NCBI GenBank assembly: GCA_900468285.1
Contig: UBTF01000008.1
Location: forward strand, 310,001-374,000
DNA: 64,000 nt
From: Hyphomicrobiales bacterium
GTDB lineage: Bacteria; Pseudomonadota; Alphaproteobacteria; Rhizobiales; Rhizobiaceae
Direction: 5' to 3'
The notes below the pieces were generated by a model, which did not search any database, was not told the origin of the DNA, and saw only the letters and a program-made list of their open reading frames with translations. Shown here one piece after another: positions 1-9,304 of this stretch. A program made the position numbers and the translations under genes. Each line of letters opens with the position of its first letter. Positions within the stretch are counted from its first letter, which is position 1.

Positions 1-936
1 CTCCGGCAGGTCGTTGCTGCCGGTGGCGGCATGGATGCCGAAAATGCCCGTATCGGAAAAGCCCCAATGGAAAGCATAGACCGAGTAGCACAGACCGCGA
101 TTCTCGCGCACTTCCTGGAACAGGCGAGAGGACATGCCACCGCCGAGAATGTTGGCGAGGATCTGCGAACAATAAAAATCGCGCGCGTGATAGGCCTTGC
201 CTTCAAAGCCCAGCAAAACCTGAGCGTCCATGAGATCGCGCGCCTCACGTATTTCGCCGCCCGTATAGATGGCTTTTTCCATGACAGGAGTAGCAATTGG
301 CTGCTGCGGCAGTCCGGCGAAGCGTTGCTCCACCTGCTTGACGAAGCTTTCATGATCCACCGCACCAGCGGCCACCACGAAGATACGATCAGTCGTGTAG
401 TTTCTCGCCAGATAATGGCGGATCTGCCCGGTCGTAAAGGACTGGACGGTATCCGGCGTGCCGAGAATGGGGCGGCCGATGGTCTGGTCGCGATAGGCGA
501 CACCGGAGAAATTGTCGAAGATCACGTCGTCGGGCGTGTCGGTCGCCGCGCCGATTTCCTGAAGAATGACATTCTTCTCGCGCTCGAGCTCCGCCTCTTC
601 GAAAGCGGACTCAGTCAAAATGTCGGCCAGAATGTCGACCGCAAGCGGCACGTGGTCTTTCAGCACGCGGGCGTAGTAGGACGTCGTTTCGGTGGATGTG
701 GCAGCATTGACCTCGCCACCGACATTCTCGATTTCCTCGGCAATCTGTCTCGCCGTACGTCTCGCCGTACCCTTGAAGGCCATATGTTCGAGAAGATGGG
801 CGATGCCATGCTCGTCGTCTGTCTCGTTGCGTGAGCCGGACTTGATCCACACGCCGAGAGCGACGCTTTCAAGATGTGGCATTCTTTCCGTAACAACGGT
901 CAACCCGGAGGCAAGCCGGGTCACATTTACACTCAT
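1..936 (-). CDS. M16 family zinc peptidase (processing-protease type), C-terminus cut by window edge
   Basis: This is the first 312 codons of a pitrilysin/M16 peptidase related to mitochondrial processing peptidase beta; the reading frame is still open at base 1. The zinc-binding inverted motif HLLEH lies at residues 47-51, followed about 75 residues later by the expected downstream acidic segment (EAELEREKNVILQE). The start ATG at 936 opens MSVNVTRLASG, with the usual family start just ahead of the first beta strand. It sits 20 bp downstream of thrC on the same strand, so the two are probably one operon; this thrC-M16 pairing is common in Rhizobiales. The likely role is cytoplasmic peptide or precursor cleavage; the substrate is unknown. 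Confidence 0.9.
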   Translation of the reverse strand, partial: MSVNVTRLASGLTVVTERMPHLESVALGVWIKSGSRNETDDEHGIAHLLEHMAFKGTARRTARQIAEEIENVGGEVNAATSTETTSYYARVLKDHVPLAVDILADILTESAFEEAELEREKNVILQEIGAATDTPDDVIFDNFSGVAYRDQTIGRPILGTPDTVQSFTTGQIRHYLARNYTTDRIFVVAAGAVDHESFVKQVEQRFAGLPQQPIATPVMEKAIYTGGEIREARDLMDAQVLLGFEGKAYHARDFYCSQILANILGGGMSSRLFQEVRENRGLCYSVYAFHWGFSDTGIFGIHAATGSNDLPE

Positions 937-956
937 ATCACGTCTTTCCGCGTTGC

Positions 957-2354
957 TTAACTCTTGGCGCGAGCATGGTTTCCGATGAAGGTTTCAACGG
1001 CGTTCAGCTCAGCATCCAGAATATCGAAACGCTCCTCCCGGTTCATAAGATCAGCAAGCCATAGTGGAAGGGCAGGATCGATTGCGCAAGCGGATTTTAC
1101 AGCTGCAGGAAATTTCGCTGGATGCGCGGTGGACAAAGTCACCATTGGGCTCTTTGATTTCTCATGCTTTTTCGCAACGAACACGGCCGTTGCCGTGTGC
1201 GGGTCGAGCAGATATCCCGTCTGCGCCAGCGTGTCTCTGATGGTGTCGGCCACCTGTTTTTCGGTGGCGCGGCCAGCCCGGAAGTCGCGCTTGATGAACT
1301 TCATGGCCTTGTCGCCGATCTCGAAAGCGCCGGATTGCTTGAGCCCGTCCATGGAGCGTTTGACGGCGGATGCGTCGCGGTCATAGGCTTCAAACAGGAG
1401 ACGCTCGAAGTTTGACGAAATCTGAATGTCCATGGAAGGCGAGGTCGTTGCGTGCACGCCGCGCATTTCATAGCGACCCGTTGCAAGCGTGCGCGCCAGA
1501 ATGTCGTTGTCATTGGTGGCGATCACCAGCTTGTCGATCGGCAAGCCCATCTGCTTGGCGACGTAGCCCGCGAAAATGTCGCCGAAATTGCCGGTCGGCA
1601 CGGTGAAGGACACTTTGCGGTCCGGGCTGCCAAGCGAAAGGGCGGCGGTGAAGTAATAGACCACCTGCGCCATGATGCGCGCCCAGTTGATGGAGTTGAC
1701 GCCGGACAGCTTGACGCTATCGCGGAATTTGACGTCGTTGAACATCTCTTTGACGAGGTTCTGGCAGTCATCGAAATTGCCATGAACAGCCACGGCATGA
1801 ACGTTGGATGCCGTCGAGCTCGTCATCTGTCGCTGCTGGACCGGCGATACCTTGCCATGCGGAAACAGGATGAAGATGTCGGTGCGCTCACGTCCGGCAA
1901 AAGCGTCGATGGCTGCGCCGCCAGTGTCGCCCGAGGTCGCGCCGACAATTGTCGCGCGTTCGTTGCGCTGCGCGAGCGTGTAGTCCATCAGGCGGGCGAT
2001 GAGCTGCATGGCCACGTCCTTGAACGCGAGCGTCGTGCCGTGGAACAGCTCTAGAATGAAAGAGTTGGGGCCGGTCTGAACCAGGGGAGCAACGGCCGGG
2101 TGCCGGAACGTGGCGTAAGCATCGTCGATCATCGAGCGGAAGACGTCGGCGGGAATTTCATCGCCGGTGAAGCGATAGAGAACCTCGAAGGCGACTTCCT
2201 GATAGGATTTTCCGCGCAGGGCACGAATTTCCTTTTTGGACATGGTCGGCCATTTGCGCGGAACATACAGTCCGCCGTCACGCGCCAGACCCGCCAGAAG
2301 CGCGTCGGAAAAACCCAGCGATGGGGCGCTGCCCCTGGTCGATACATATTCCAC
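957..2354 (-). CDS. thrC: threonine synthase
   Basis: The product (465 aa) converts O-phosphohomoserine to L-threonine with pyridoxal phosphate, the last step of threonine synthesis in the cytoplasm. The N-terminal family signature MEYVSTRG is present and the PLP lysine is in HGTTLAFKDVAMQ, at K112. The phosphate-binding serine/glycine loop GATSGDTGGAA follows. Length is normal for the long bacterial/fungal-type threonine synthase. It is the promoter-proximal gene of a minus-strand pair with the M16 peptidase. The start ATG at 2354 is preceded by a purine-rich AAGGGGACC. Confidence 0.97.
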   Translation of the reverse strand: MEYVSTRGSAPSLGFSDALLAGLARDGGLYVPRKWPTMSKKEIRALRGKSYQEVAFEVLYRFTGDEIPADVFRSMIDDAYATFRHPAVAPLVQTGPNSFILELFHGTTLAFKDVAMQLIARLMDYTLAQRNERATIVGATSGDTGGAAIDAFAGRERTDIFILFPHGKVSPVQQRQMTSSTASNVHAVAVHGNFDDCQNLVKEMFNDVKFRDSVKLSGVNSINWARIMAQVVYYFTAALSLGSPDRKVSFTVPTGNFGDIFAGYVAKQMGLPIDKLVIATNDNDILARTLATGRYEMRGVHATTSPSMDIQISSNFERLLFEAYDRDASAVKRSMDGLKQSGAFEIGDKAMKFIKRDFRAGRATEKQVADTIRDTLAQTGYLLDPHTATAVFVAKKHEKSKSPMVTLSTAHPAKFPAAVKSACAIDPALPLWLADLMNREERFDILDAELNAVETFIGNHARAKS

Positions 2355-2580
2355 GAGATGGTCCCTTGTCGTCTATCAGGCAAATGTCGTCAGCATCTTG
2401 TCCGCGGAAAAGCTGCTTTTGGCCTGTTTGACATGCTTTTTGCAAAATTGAAGCAAATCCGAACTCAGCCAATCGATTTTTTCCAGCGTCGCTGCTATAG
2501 ACCATCGCCGACAGGCTTGAAAGGCCAATAAACAGCTTCTGCGGTCCTGTATCGGGATAGTTTTGAGAGGGTTGAACAGA

Positions 2581-3153
2581 GTGACAAGTCATATTTTGCG
2601 TTTGTCTGCCGCCATATCGCTTCTGGCCGTACTTGCGGGCTGCAACTCTTCCAATCCATCGGATTCGCTTGCCGTGAACCCGCCTGCTGCCGAGGCCGTG
2701 GCGCCGGTCGTGCAGGCAAACTGCCCCGCCATTACCATTCTCGATAGCAGCGCAGTTCACCGTGTCTATGCCGGTGGCGCGAAGGATGATCCCAGCAAGC
2801 TCATCTATCAGGCATCGCTTTCCGATACCACGCGCTCCTGCAGCATGAGCGATGCAACGCTGACTGTTAACGTGCTGGCACAGGGCCGGTTGGTTCCGGG
2901 CCCGCTTTCCAAGCCCGGCCGCGTCAACCTGCCCATCCGCGTCACCGTTAAGGATGGGAACGGCGAGATATTCTCGCAGGTCACAAATTTCCCCGTCGAT
3001 GTCCCCGCTGGCAGCGCCGGTACGCAGTTCATCTTCAACAATCCCAATGTCGCCATTCCCAATGCCCCTGGCGGCGCATCGCGTCAGACCAACGTCTTCA
3101 TCTCCTTCGATGATGCTTCCAAGGTCAGCACGAAGAAGGGTCGCCGCGGATAA
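2581..3153 (+). CDS. lipoprotein of unknown function
   Basis: This 190-residue protein has a signal peptide ending in a lipobox (VLAGC, with the lipidated Cys at about 21), so it should be an envelope lipoprotein. The GTG start at 2581 is chosen because GAGAGGG lies at a good distance ahead of it; an upstream TTG at 2563 is in frame but gives a poorer signal peptide. The mature part is beta-rich and has no catalytic motif I recognise. It carries two paired cysteines (ANCPAI and RSCSMS) that might form a disulfide. It is divergent from thrC and ends in a strong terminator, so it is probably a single-gene unit. Confidence 0.8.
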   Translation: MTSHILRLSAAISLLAVLAGCNSSNPSDSLAVNPPAAEAVAPVVQANCPAITILDSSAVHRVYAGGAKDDPSKLIYQASLSDTTRSCSMSDATLTVNVLAQGRLVPGPLSKPGRVNLPIRVTVKDGNGEIFSQVTNFPVDVPAGSAGTQFIFNNPNVAIPNAPGGASRQTNVFISFDDASKVSTKKGRRG

Positions 3154-3183
3154 TCTTTTCCGAGGCTTGAAGTACGACAAAGG

Positions 3184-3218
3184 AAAAAGCCCTGTGCGGA
3201 TGCGCCCAGGGCTTTTTT
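3184..3218. terminator. Rho-independent terminator, probably bidirectional
   Basis: AAAAAGCCCTG pairs with CAGGGCTTTTT across a 12-nt loop. It lies between the lipoprotein gene (+) and the convergent HAD gene (-), and has A-runs and T-runs on both sides, so it can serve both. Confidence 0.85.
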
Positions 3219-3267
3219 ATGCGGTCCAGCTGAGCAGCCCTGATTGTCAGGGCTGACCGCGCGCGTT

Positions 3268-3957
3268 TCAGGCAACGCCGACCCACTCGGACAGCGCCTG
3301 AATGGTGGCAGGCAGGTCTTGCATCCGGGAAATGACGGTTTCGGCGCCCGCATCCGTCAGCCGGTCGGCATGGCTTGGGTAGGTGTGAGAGGCGCCCGTA
3401 AAGCCGATAACACGCATTCCGGCAGCCCTAGCACCGGTGATGCCATGGACGGAGTCCTCGATAACGATAACCCGATCGGGCGAAACGTTGAATTGCTGAG
3501 CGCCGTGCAGGAAAATATCGGGCTTTGGCTTGACCCGATCCGCACCAAGATCCTTGGCAGAATAGATATGACCGTCGAAATAGGGCTTGAGGCCGACCTT
3601 CGTCAGCATCATGTCCAGCCTTTCGCTTGACGAGTTCGAGCAGATGCAGCGAGGCGTCGTGAGGCGAGACAGGGCCATCTTGACGCCATCGATGATCTTC
3701 ACGTCGCGTTCCAGACGCGCATCCAGCAGCTTTTCGGATTTTTCCAGCAGGGAGGCGGAGAGGGGGATGCTGGCTTCGCGCTCCACCGCCAGAAGGATGT
3801 TTTTCCAGGTCATGCCAGAGAAGCGTTCGCCCATCTCTTCCGTCGAAATTGGGTAACCTGCGTCCGTCAACAGGCGGGATTCGACCTGTGCTGCAATTAT
3901 TTCGGAATCGACAAGAACACCGTCGCAGTCGAAAATGATGAGGTCAAAGCCACTCAT
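3268..3957 (-). CDS. HAD-superfamily phosphatase / sugar-phosphate phosphohydrolase
   Basis: This 229-residue HAD subfamily IA protein has motif I FDCDGVLVDS (residues 9-18), motif II in ICSNSSS, the motif III lysine in VKPKPDIF and motif IV VIEDSVHG. This DxDGVLxDS plus EDS pattern is typical of the beta-phosphoglucomutase/phosphoglycolate-phosphatase-like group that acts on small sugar phosphates; the exact substrate cannot be told. AAGGAG lies just before the ATG at 3957. It is transcribed alone, convergent with the lipoprotein gene, and divergent from bioR. Confidence 0.88.
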   Translation of the reverse strand: MSGFDLIIFDCDGVLVDSEIIAAQVESRLLTDAGYPISTEEMGERFSGMTWKNILLAVEREASIPLSASLLEKSEKLLDARLERDVKIIDGVKMALSRLTTPRCICSNSSSERLDMMLTKVGLKPYFDGHIYSAKDLGADRVKPKPDIFLHGAQQFNVSPDRVIVIEDSVHGITGARAAGMRVIGFTGASHTYPSHADRLTDAGAETVISRMQDLPATIQALSEWVGVA

Positions 3958-4135
3958 GGGCTCTCCTTAGCGATTGAATGTGAAGAAGTGAGTGATCGCG
4001 CAAGCGTGTGCGGCTTTTAGACCATGTCGCGGGCAAGCTCAACCGACACCGATGCAAACGAGCCCTGCGCGAGGTCCGCTTCGCGCGGCTCGATGCCTTG
4101 CTCGACAAGTTTCAAATGGCACCTTATGTCAGGTC

Positions 4136-4816
4136 ATGGCCAAAACTCCGAAGAACAAACCTGACGACACGATAGCGGCGAAGATCAGCAGAACGCTTGC
4201 CGATCGCATCATGCGCGGAGAGCTGGGGCCGGGCGCACGGTTGCGACAGGATCACGTTGCGGAAGAGTTCGGCGCGTCGCATGTGCCCGTCCGCGAAGCG
4301 TTTCGCAGATTGGAGGCGCAGGGGCTTGCGGTCAGCATTCCCCGCCGTGGTGTGCGTGTGGCGGATTTCGGACTGGCGGATGTGCAGGAGGTTGCGCAGA
4401 TGCGTGCGGCGCTGGAGGTTCTGGCCTTGCGTCACGCCATTCCGCACATGACCGCCACCATTCTCGATGAAGCCGAAGCGGCCACCATCGCAGGGGATGG
4501 CGCCATGGATGTGCGCCAGTGGGAGGAAGCGAACCGCCGTTTCCATCGGCTGATTACCGCGCCCTGCAACATGCCGCGATTGATGGAGGCGATTGACGGG
4601 CTCCATGCGGCAAGTGCCCGGTTCCTGTTTTCGGCATGGCGGACGGGTTGGGAGCGGCGCACCGACACAGATCATCGTGCCATCATCGATGCCCTGCGCG
4701 CAGACCGCACGGAAGAAGCAATCCGTATTCTCGATGGTCACGTCCAGTGGATTGGCCGCACCGCATTGCGCACGCCCGCCGGCGTAACGCGCGACGCATT
4801 CGCAATCGTCGGGTAA
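4136..4816 (+). CDS. bioR: GntR-family biotin regulator BioR
   Basis: This 226-residue GntR/FadR-type repressor has an N-terminal winged helix (residues about 10-75, with VREAFRRLEAQGLAV) and a C-terminal helical FCD domain. In alphaproteobacteria BioR replaces BirA's regulatory role and binds the palindrome TTATMKATAA. Two such palindromes are present right here, one at the stop codon of this gene and one just before bioY, which supports the name. The ATG at 4136 is chosen because it begins MAKTPKNKPDD just ahead of the DNA-binding domain; upstream codons lack regulator-like sequence. The link to biotin sensing is family knowledge, not read from residues. Confidence 0.87.
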   Translation: MAKTPKNKPDDTIAAKISRTLADRIMRGELGPGARLRQDHVAEEFGASHVPVREAFRRLEAQGLAVSIPRRGVRVADFGLADVQEVAQMRAALEVLALRHAIPHMTATILDEAEAATIAGDGAMDVRQWEEANRRFHRLITAPCNMPRLMEAIDGLHAASARFLFSAWRTGWERRTDTDHRAIIDALRADRTEEAIRILDGHVQWIGRTALRTPAGVTRDAFAIVG

Positions 4817-4817
4817 A

Positions 4818-4827
4818 TTATAGATAA
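4818..4827. promoter_or_regulatory. BioR box 1 (TTATAGATAA)
   Basis: Exact match to the published alphaproteobacterial BioR consensus TTATMKATAA. It starts two bases after the bioR stop codon, 151 bp upstream of box 2. Confidence 0.82.
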
Positions 4828-4968
4828 TTTTAATTCGATCTAACGCACTGTGATTCCTAGGGTTATCAGGAAGTCATTCACAGGGTGGGTCATCGCATTG
4901 CGCGCAATATCCAGATTTGCTGGACTCATGTTCTCAATTTCCTCTATCAATACAGTCGTCTTCGTAAA

Positions 4969-4978
4969 TTATCTATAA
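4969..4978. promoter_or_regulatory. BioR box 2 (TTATCTATAA)
   Basis: Exact match to TTATMKATAA, 17 bp before the bioY start codon, so BioR bound here should block bioY transcription. The AAAGGGAG ribosome-binding site follows at 4983-4990. Confidence 0.88.
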
Positions 4979-4995
4979 TTTGAAAGGGAGCCATC

Positions 4996-5574
4996 ATGAG
5001 TGTTCAGTTTCGGACTGCGTCGGTCGGGTTCTTCGACCTTCCATCAAAATCTTTCGTCCAGCAGGCATTGTTCGTCGTTGCGGGAACGCTGGTCCTGGCA
5101 TTGGCGTCACGTATTCAGGTGCCGATGGTGCCGGTGCCGATAACGATGCAGACTTTTGCCGTCACCATGATCGGTGCTTTGTACGGCTGGCGGCTGGCCG
5201 GGTTGACGGTGCTTGCTTGGCTGGGCGAAGCCATGCTCGGCTTGCCGGTTCTGGCCGGCGGCGCTTCGGGTCTTGCGCCCTTCGTCGGTCCCACCGCAGG
5301 CTATCTCGTATCCTTTCCCATCATGGCCGTGCTTGTTGGGTTCATGACCGAAAGGGGCATCCACGGTCACCGCCCCGTCGCCGGTTTCCTGCTGCATTTC
5401 GGTGCGAATGCGGTGGGTCTGGCGCTTGGCTGGGCGTGGCTTGCGGGGCTCATGGGTGCTGAGAAGGCATGGCTGGCGGGTGTCGCTCCCTTCATCCTCG
5501 GCGCAGTGCTGAAATCGGCGCTGGCCGCTGCTGTCCTGCGGGCCATGGCACAGAAGACACCGGCATCACAGTGA
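4996..5574 (+). CDS. bioY: biotin transporter BioY (ECF S component)
   Basis: This 192-residue integral membrane protein has about six transmembrane segments and is the substrate-binding unit of the biotin ECF transporter. The family-typical stretch VPMVPVPITMQTFAV and the glycine-rich loops GGASGLAPFVGPTAGYL are clear. No bioM/bioN (ATPase and T component) lie beside it, so it is either a solitary BioY or uses components encoded elsewhere. It is preceded by a BioR box and a good AAAGGGAG site. Its stop codon overlaps the GTG start of the next gene (GTGA), so the two are probably co-translated. Confidence 0.95.
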   Translation: MSVQFRTASVGFFDLPSKSFVQQALFVVAGTLVLALASRIQVPMVPVPITMQTFAVTMIGALYGWRLAGLTVLAWLGEAMLGLPVLAGGASGLAPFVGPTAGYLVSFPIMAVLVGFMTERGIHGHRPVAGFLLHFGANAVGLALGWAWLAGLMGAEKAWLAGVAPFILGAVLKSALAAAVLRAMAQKTPASQ

Positions 5575-6011
5575 CCGTTCGTCTGAGGCCACACCATCTC
5601 CTGTGTATGCTGACCTATGTCGGCAAGGGCTACACACCGGGCTTTACGGTCAATTATGACCGTGTCGCTGCCCGGCTACGAGATGGGGAAGAGATAGAAA
5701 TCATTTCCGGACCCGACGACATCTGTGGGCCCTTGCTGACAAACAGGGACTCGCATTGTTTCAAAGCGAGTGTGACGAACCGCGATGCAAGGGCCTTGGA
5801 GGCTGTTGCGCAGTGGCTCGGCCTTCGTCTGGAGATCGGCAGCCGCATCGTTCCAGATGCGGCTCTCATTCGACAGCTGCGCGCAGGCTTCCAGCAGGGT
5901 GACCTGCGAAAGCCATGCTCGGGCTGCGAATGGACGCAACTGTGCGATCATATAGCAAGCATGGATTTCTGCGGCGTCAGGACGGCGCCGCAGCCGGACA
6001 TCAGTCCGTAA
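5571..6011 (+). CDS. DUF1284 cysteine-rich protein in the bioY operon
   Basis: The GTG at 5571 overlaps the bioY stop, giving a 146-residue protein starting MTVRLRPHHLLCML, the typical DUF1284 N-terminus. Seven cysteines are visible (about residues 12, 52, 63, 116, 119, 125, 134); the C-terminal cluster CSGCEWTQLC plus DFC looks like a metal or iron-sulfur site, which is an inference. Function is unknown. The overlap with bioY and the upstream BioR box place it under biotin control. Its last 11 bp overlap the end of the convergent gene at 6001. Confidence 0.85.
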   Translation: MTVRLRPHHLLCMLTYVGKGYTPGFTVNYDRVAARLRDGEEIEIISGPDDICGPLLTNRDSHCFKASVTNRDARALEAVAQWLGLRLEIGSRIVPDAALIRQLRAGFQQGDLRKPCSGCEWTQLCDHIASMDFCGVRTAPQPDISP

Positions 6012-7086
6012 TGTTCAGTTCCGTCCGCTCGGATGCGGTCACGGTGGCGGTCACGATTTTCGGCTCGCGCTTCGTCTTGTCGTCATAGGTTACCTTCACC
6101 GAATAATTGCCGGGATGGAGGGTTTCCTGATGCGTGGTGCCGTAGCGGCCTGAAACCTCCTTTTGCGTGCCCTGGAGATCCTTCGTCGTTTCGAGAATGT
6201 CGATCCGCTGGGCGTCCTTGGCATTTATGGCGAGAACACCGGCATTCAGGTTGACGGTGACATTGACCCGCTGGCCAGCCGTCACGGTGAACGGGGTCTC
6301 GACCATGACCTTCCCGAGGCGCGCACGCATGATGAAGCTGCCGGCGGGCATCTGCATCAGCTTGTTCACACCATAGGTTCCGGTCAGGGTTTCGCGGGTG
6401 CCATCCAGCGTCTCTTCCGTTGAGACGGTCTCGAACCGGATATTGTCAGTCTCGACAGCCTTGCCGCCTTCCTTGTAGACGGCATTGGCATAGACGACAC
6501 CACTTGGAATGATCAGGTCATGGCTGATGGTTTCACCGGCCTTGACGGTGACGGTTCCCTGCGCGCGCGCCGGGCCGATGCGACCTTCCAGCGCCAGTTC
6601 GCCTGCGGGTACGAAAATCTGCTTGCTGCCATAGATGCTGTCGCTGAATGTCGCGCCCTGCTTTACGTCGACACGGGCCTGCGGCTCCGCTTCCTTGCTG
6701 TCGGCGCTGCGCTTGGGCACCACCGTCAACTGTGCGGCGTTGAAATCGGCTGTGACTTCGGCAACTGCACCGTCCTTGATCTCGACGGGAATTTGGCGGG
6801 TAATATTCCCCAATGAGGCCACGGCAACATATTTGCCCGGCGGAATTTTCTCTTCAAAGGTCGCGTCATAGGCGCCGCCGACATTCTCGTCGCTCTGGCC
6901 GCCCGCGCTGTCGGCCTTGTAGAAGTCCCACCGCACCCGGTCGCTATCTCCAAGCGAAGGACCGCCTTTGATCAGCACCGCATCCGTCTTGACGTTGATC
7001 TGAGGCTTGGGAACAGGCGGGGAGGCGCTCTGTGCCAAGGCGCTGCCTGCAAGAAGCGTCGAAACGATGATGAGAGAAATGCGCAT
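6001..7086 (-). CDS. secreted protein with four imperfect beta-rich repeats
   Basis: This 361-residue protein begins with a Sec signal peptide (MRISLIIVSTLLAGSALAQ, cleavage after ALA at about 18). The ATG at 7086 is preferred over an upstream in-frame extension to 7194 because it places the signal peptide at the N-terminus. The mature part has four related units whose turn sequences are PPGKYV (82), PAGELA (160), PAGSFI (247) and HPGNYS (324). Each is followed by a strand pattern like TVxAGxxxxVTV and an xLxVxA end, suggesting Ig-like or carboxypeptidase-regulatory-like beta modules. I recognise no catalytic motif. It is probably periplasmic or surface-associated. Confidence 0.78.
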   Translation of the reverse strand: MRISLIIVSTLLAGSALAQSASPPVPKPQINVKTDAVLIKGGPSLGDSDRVRWDFYKADSAGGQSDENVGGAYDATFEEKIPPGKYVAVASLGNITRQIPVEIKDGAVAEVTADFNAAQLTVVPKRSADSKEAEPQARVDVKQGATFSDSIYGSKQIFVPAGELALEGRIGPARAQGTVTVKAGETISHDLIIPSGVVYANAVYKEGGKAVETDNIRFETVSTEETLDGTRETLTGTYGVNKLMQMPAGSFIMRARLGKVMVETPFTVTAGQRVNVTVNLNAGVLAINAKDAQRIDILETTKDLQGTQKEVSGRYGTTHQETLHPGNYSVKVTYDDKTKREPKIVTATVTASERTELNITD

Positions 7087-7393
7087 ATTCACTTGACCCC
7101 TGCAACCCTTACCCTTTTGCTTCACCACACAGATGGCGCGCAAAATTCCGAAATCACAACGCCAAAAGTGACGACTGGTTCCATTGCGCACCACCGATTA
7201 CCGGAATGGTGGCAAATTCGTCCCATCATTTCCGCTTAAATCGATGCCATGGTGTCGATAAGTGATCCATCAAGAAGGTCCACGGTTAACCCTGATAATA
7301 AATCCTCGATGGCAGTTCGCGTATTTTTTTACGCACTTAGCGTGATTTTGTTGTGCTCGTTCAGGGTTTGATAACCAAACTCGGTAACCATAA

Positions 7394-8578
<1,185 letters not shown>

Positions 8579-8629
8579 AGCGATCCACCGCCTCGCCTTA
8601 GCGATAGGCCGTTCCGACGGCCTGCCATA

Positions 8630-8665
8630 CTTCATCCGGTTTAGTACCTTCAGTCCCGGATGAAG
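8630..8665. repeat. inverted repeat, 10-bp stem
   Basis: CTTCATCCGG (8630-8639) pairs with CCGGATGAAG (8656-8665) across a 16-nt loop. It lies just upstream of the stronger hairpin at 8671. Confidence 0.7.
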
Positions 8666-8670
8666 GGTGA

Positions 8671-8705
8671 CTGACGCCCGGCGTTTCCTGGACGCCGGGC
8701 GTCAG
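8671..8705. terminator. strong 14-bp hairpin after ccrM
   Basis: CTGACGCCCGGCGT pairs perfectly with ACGCCGGGCGTCAG around a 7-nt loop. There is no T-run, so it may be an mRNA-stabilising or Rho-assisted 3' end rather than a classical terminator. Confidence 0.6.
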
Positions 8706-8995
8706 TGCGTCCGGATTAAGCATGAACGTATTTTATAAAATAAATCAATTGCATGGCAAGTTTGGAGCAAGTAAGGGTGTGTAGCTAATTTGTCCAAGGG
8801 AGAGGCAATCAAGCCGCGCCGCACCGCTTGCGAAATCTTTCTGGTTTCGCATCCTGTCGGTGAAGATCAATAAGGGCGGCATTTTCCCAATATGACATTA
8901 ACGAATCCGACCGCTTGCGGACGGACTGGTGCAGGTTGAAGACCGCCATTTTCGCCTGCACCAGACACTTTTCTTTCCTCAGCGCCAGAGAATGT

Positions 8996-9283
8996 CTATT
9001 CGCCTTTGCGAATGGTATAATCGCGCGGAATTCCCTGCGTCACCACAAACCATTCCGAGCTTTTGGTGCGCTGTTGATGGGCATCGAAAGCGGCCTGATC
9101 TGAGAATATCTCGGAGACGAGATATCGCCCTGCGACATCGTTGCTGGGCACGACTTCGAAGAACAGGCAGCCCGGTTCGGCAAGGGTGAGTTCGATGTGC
9201 AGCGGCAACGCTTCAGCAACGGCTTGCAGACGATCTGGCGGCACATCGATATGGCCTTGGAGATAAACCTTGTCGTTTGGCAT
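8996..9283 (-). CDS. ABM-domain monooxygenase-like protein
   Basis: This 95-residue protein fits a single antibiotic-biosynthesis-monooxygenase (ABM) dimeric alpha/beta fold. It starts with VYLQGHIDVPPDRL, has the central HIELTLAEPGCLFFEV strand and ends in a helix with AFDAHQQRTKSSEWF. Small ABM proteins act as quinol or heme monooxygenases; the AFDAHxxT stretch is typical of the YgiN-like quinol group. The exact substrate is unknown. It lies 21 bp downstream of the HAD hydrolase gene and may be the third gene of a mutY-HAD-ABM operon. Confidence 0.83.
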   Translation of the reverse strand: MPNDKVYLQGHIDVPPDRLQAVAEALPLHIELTLAEPGCLFFEVVPSNDVAGRYLVSEIFSDQAAFDAHQQRTKSSEWFVVTQGIPRDYTIRKGE

Positions 9284-9304
9284 GGTTTCGTGGTCCCCGT
9301 GATA

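Larger units (their letters stand above)
8579..8995. other. intergenic region rich in inverted repeats
   Basis: There is no convincing gene between ccrM and the ABM protein. Four hairpins are visible: 8630-8665, 8671-8705, 8830-8850 and 8926-8964. The last (CTGGTGCAGG/CCTGCACCAG) is followed by ACACTTTTCTTTCC on the plus strand and could be a terminator of a short transcript. Confidence 0.6.

Noticed and set aside
2278-3180. 300-codon minus-strand open frame over the lipoprotein gene
   Set aside because: It spans the divergent thrC/lipoprotein region and its translation has no motif, while the plus-strand frame has a lipobox and terminator.
8915-9103. 62-codon open frame near the ABM gene
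   Set aside because: It overlaps a hairpin and the end of the ABM gene, without a ribosome-binding site or motif.
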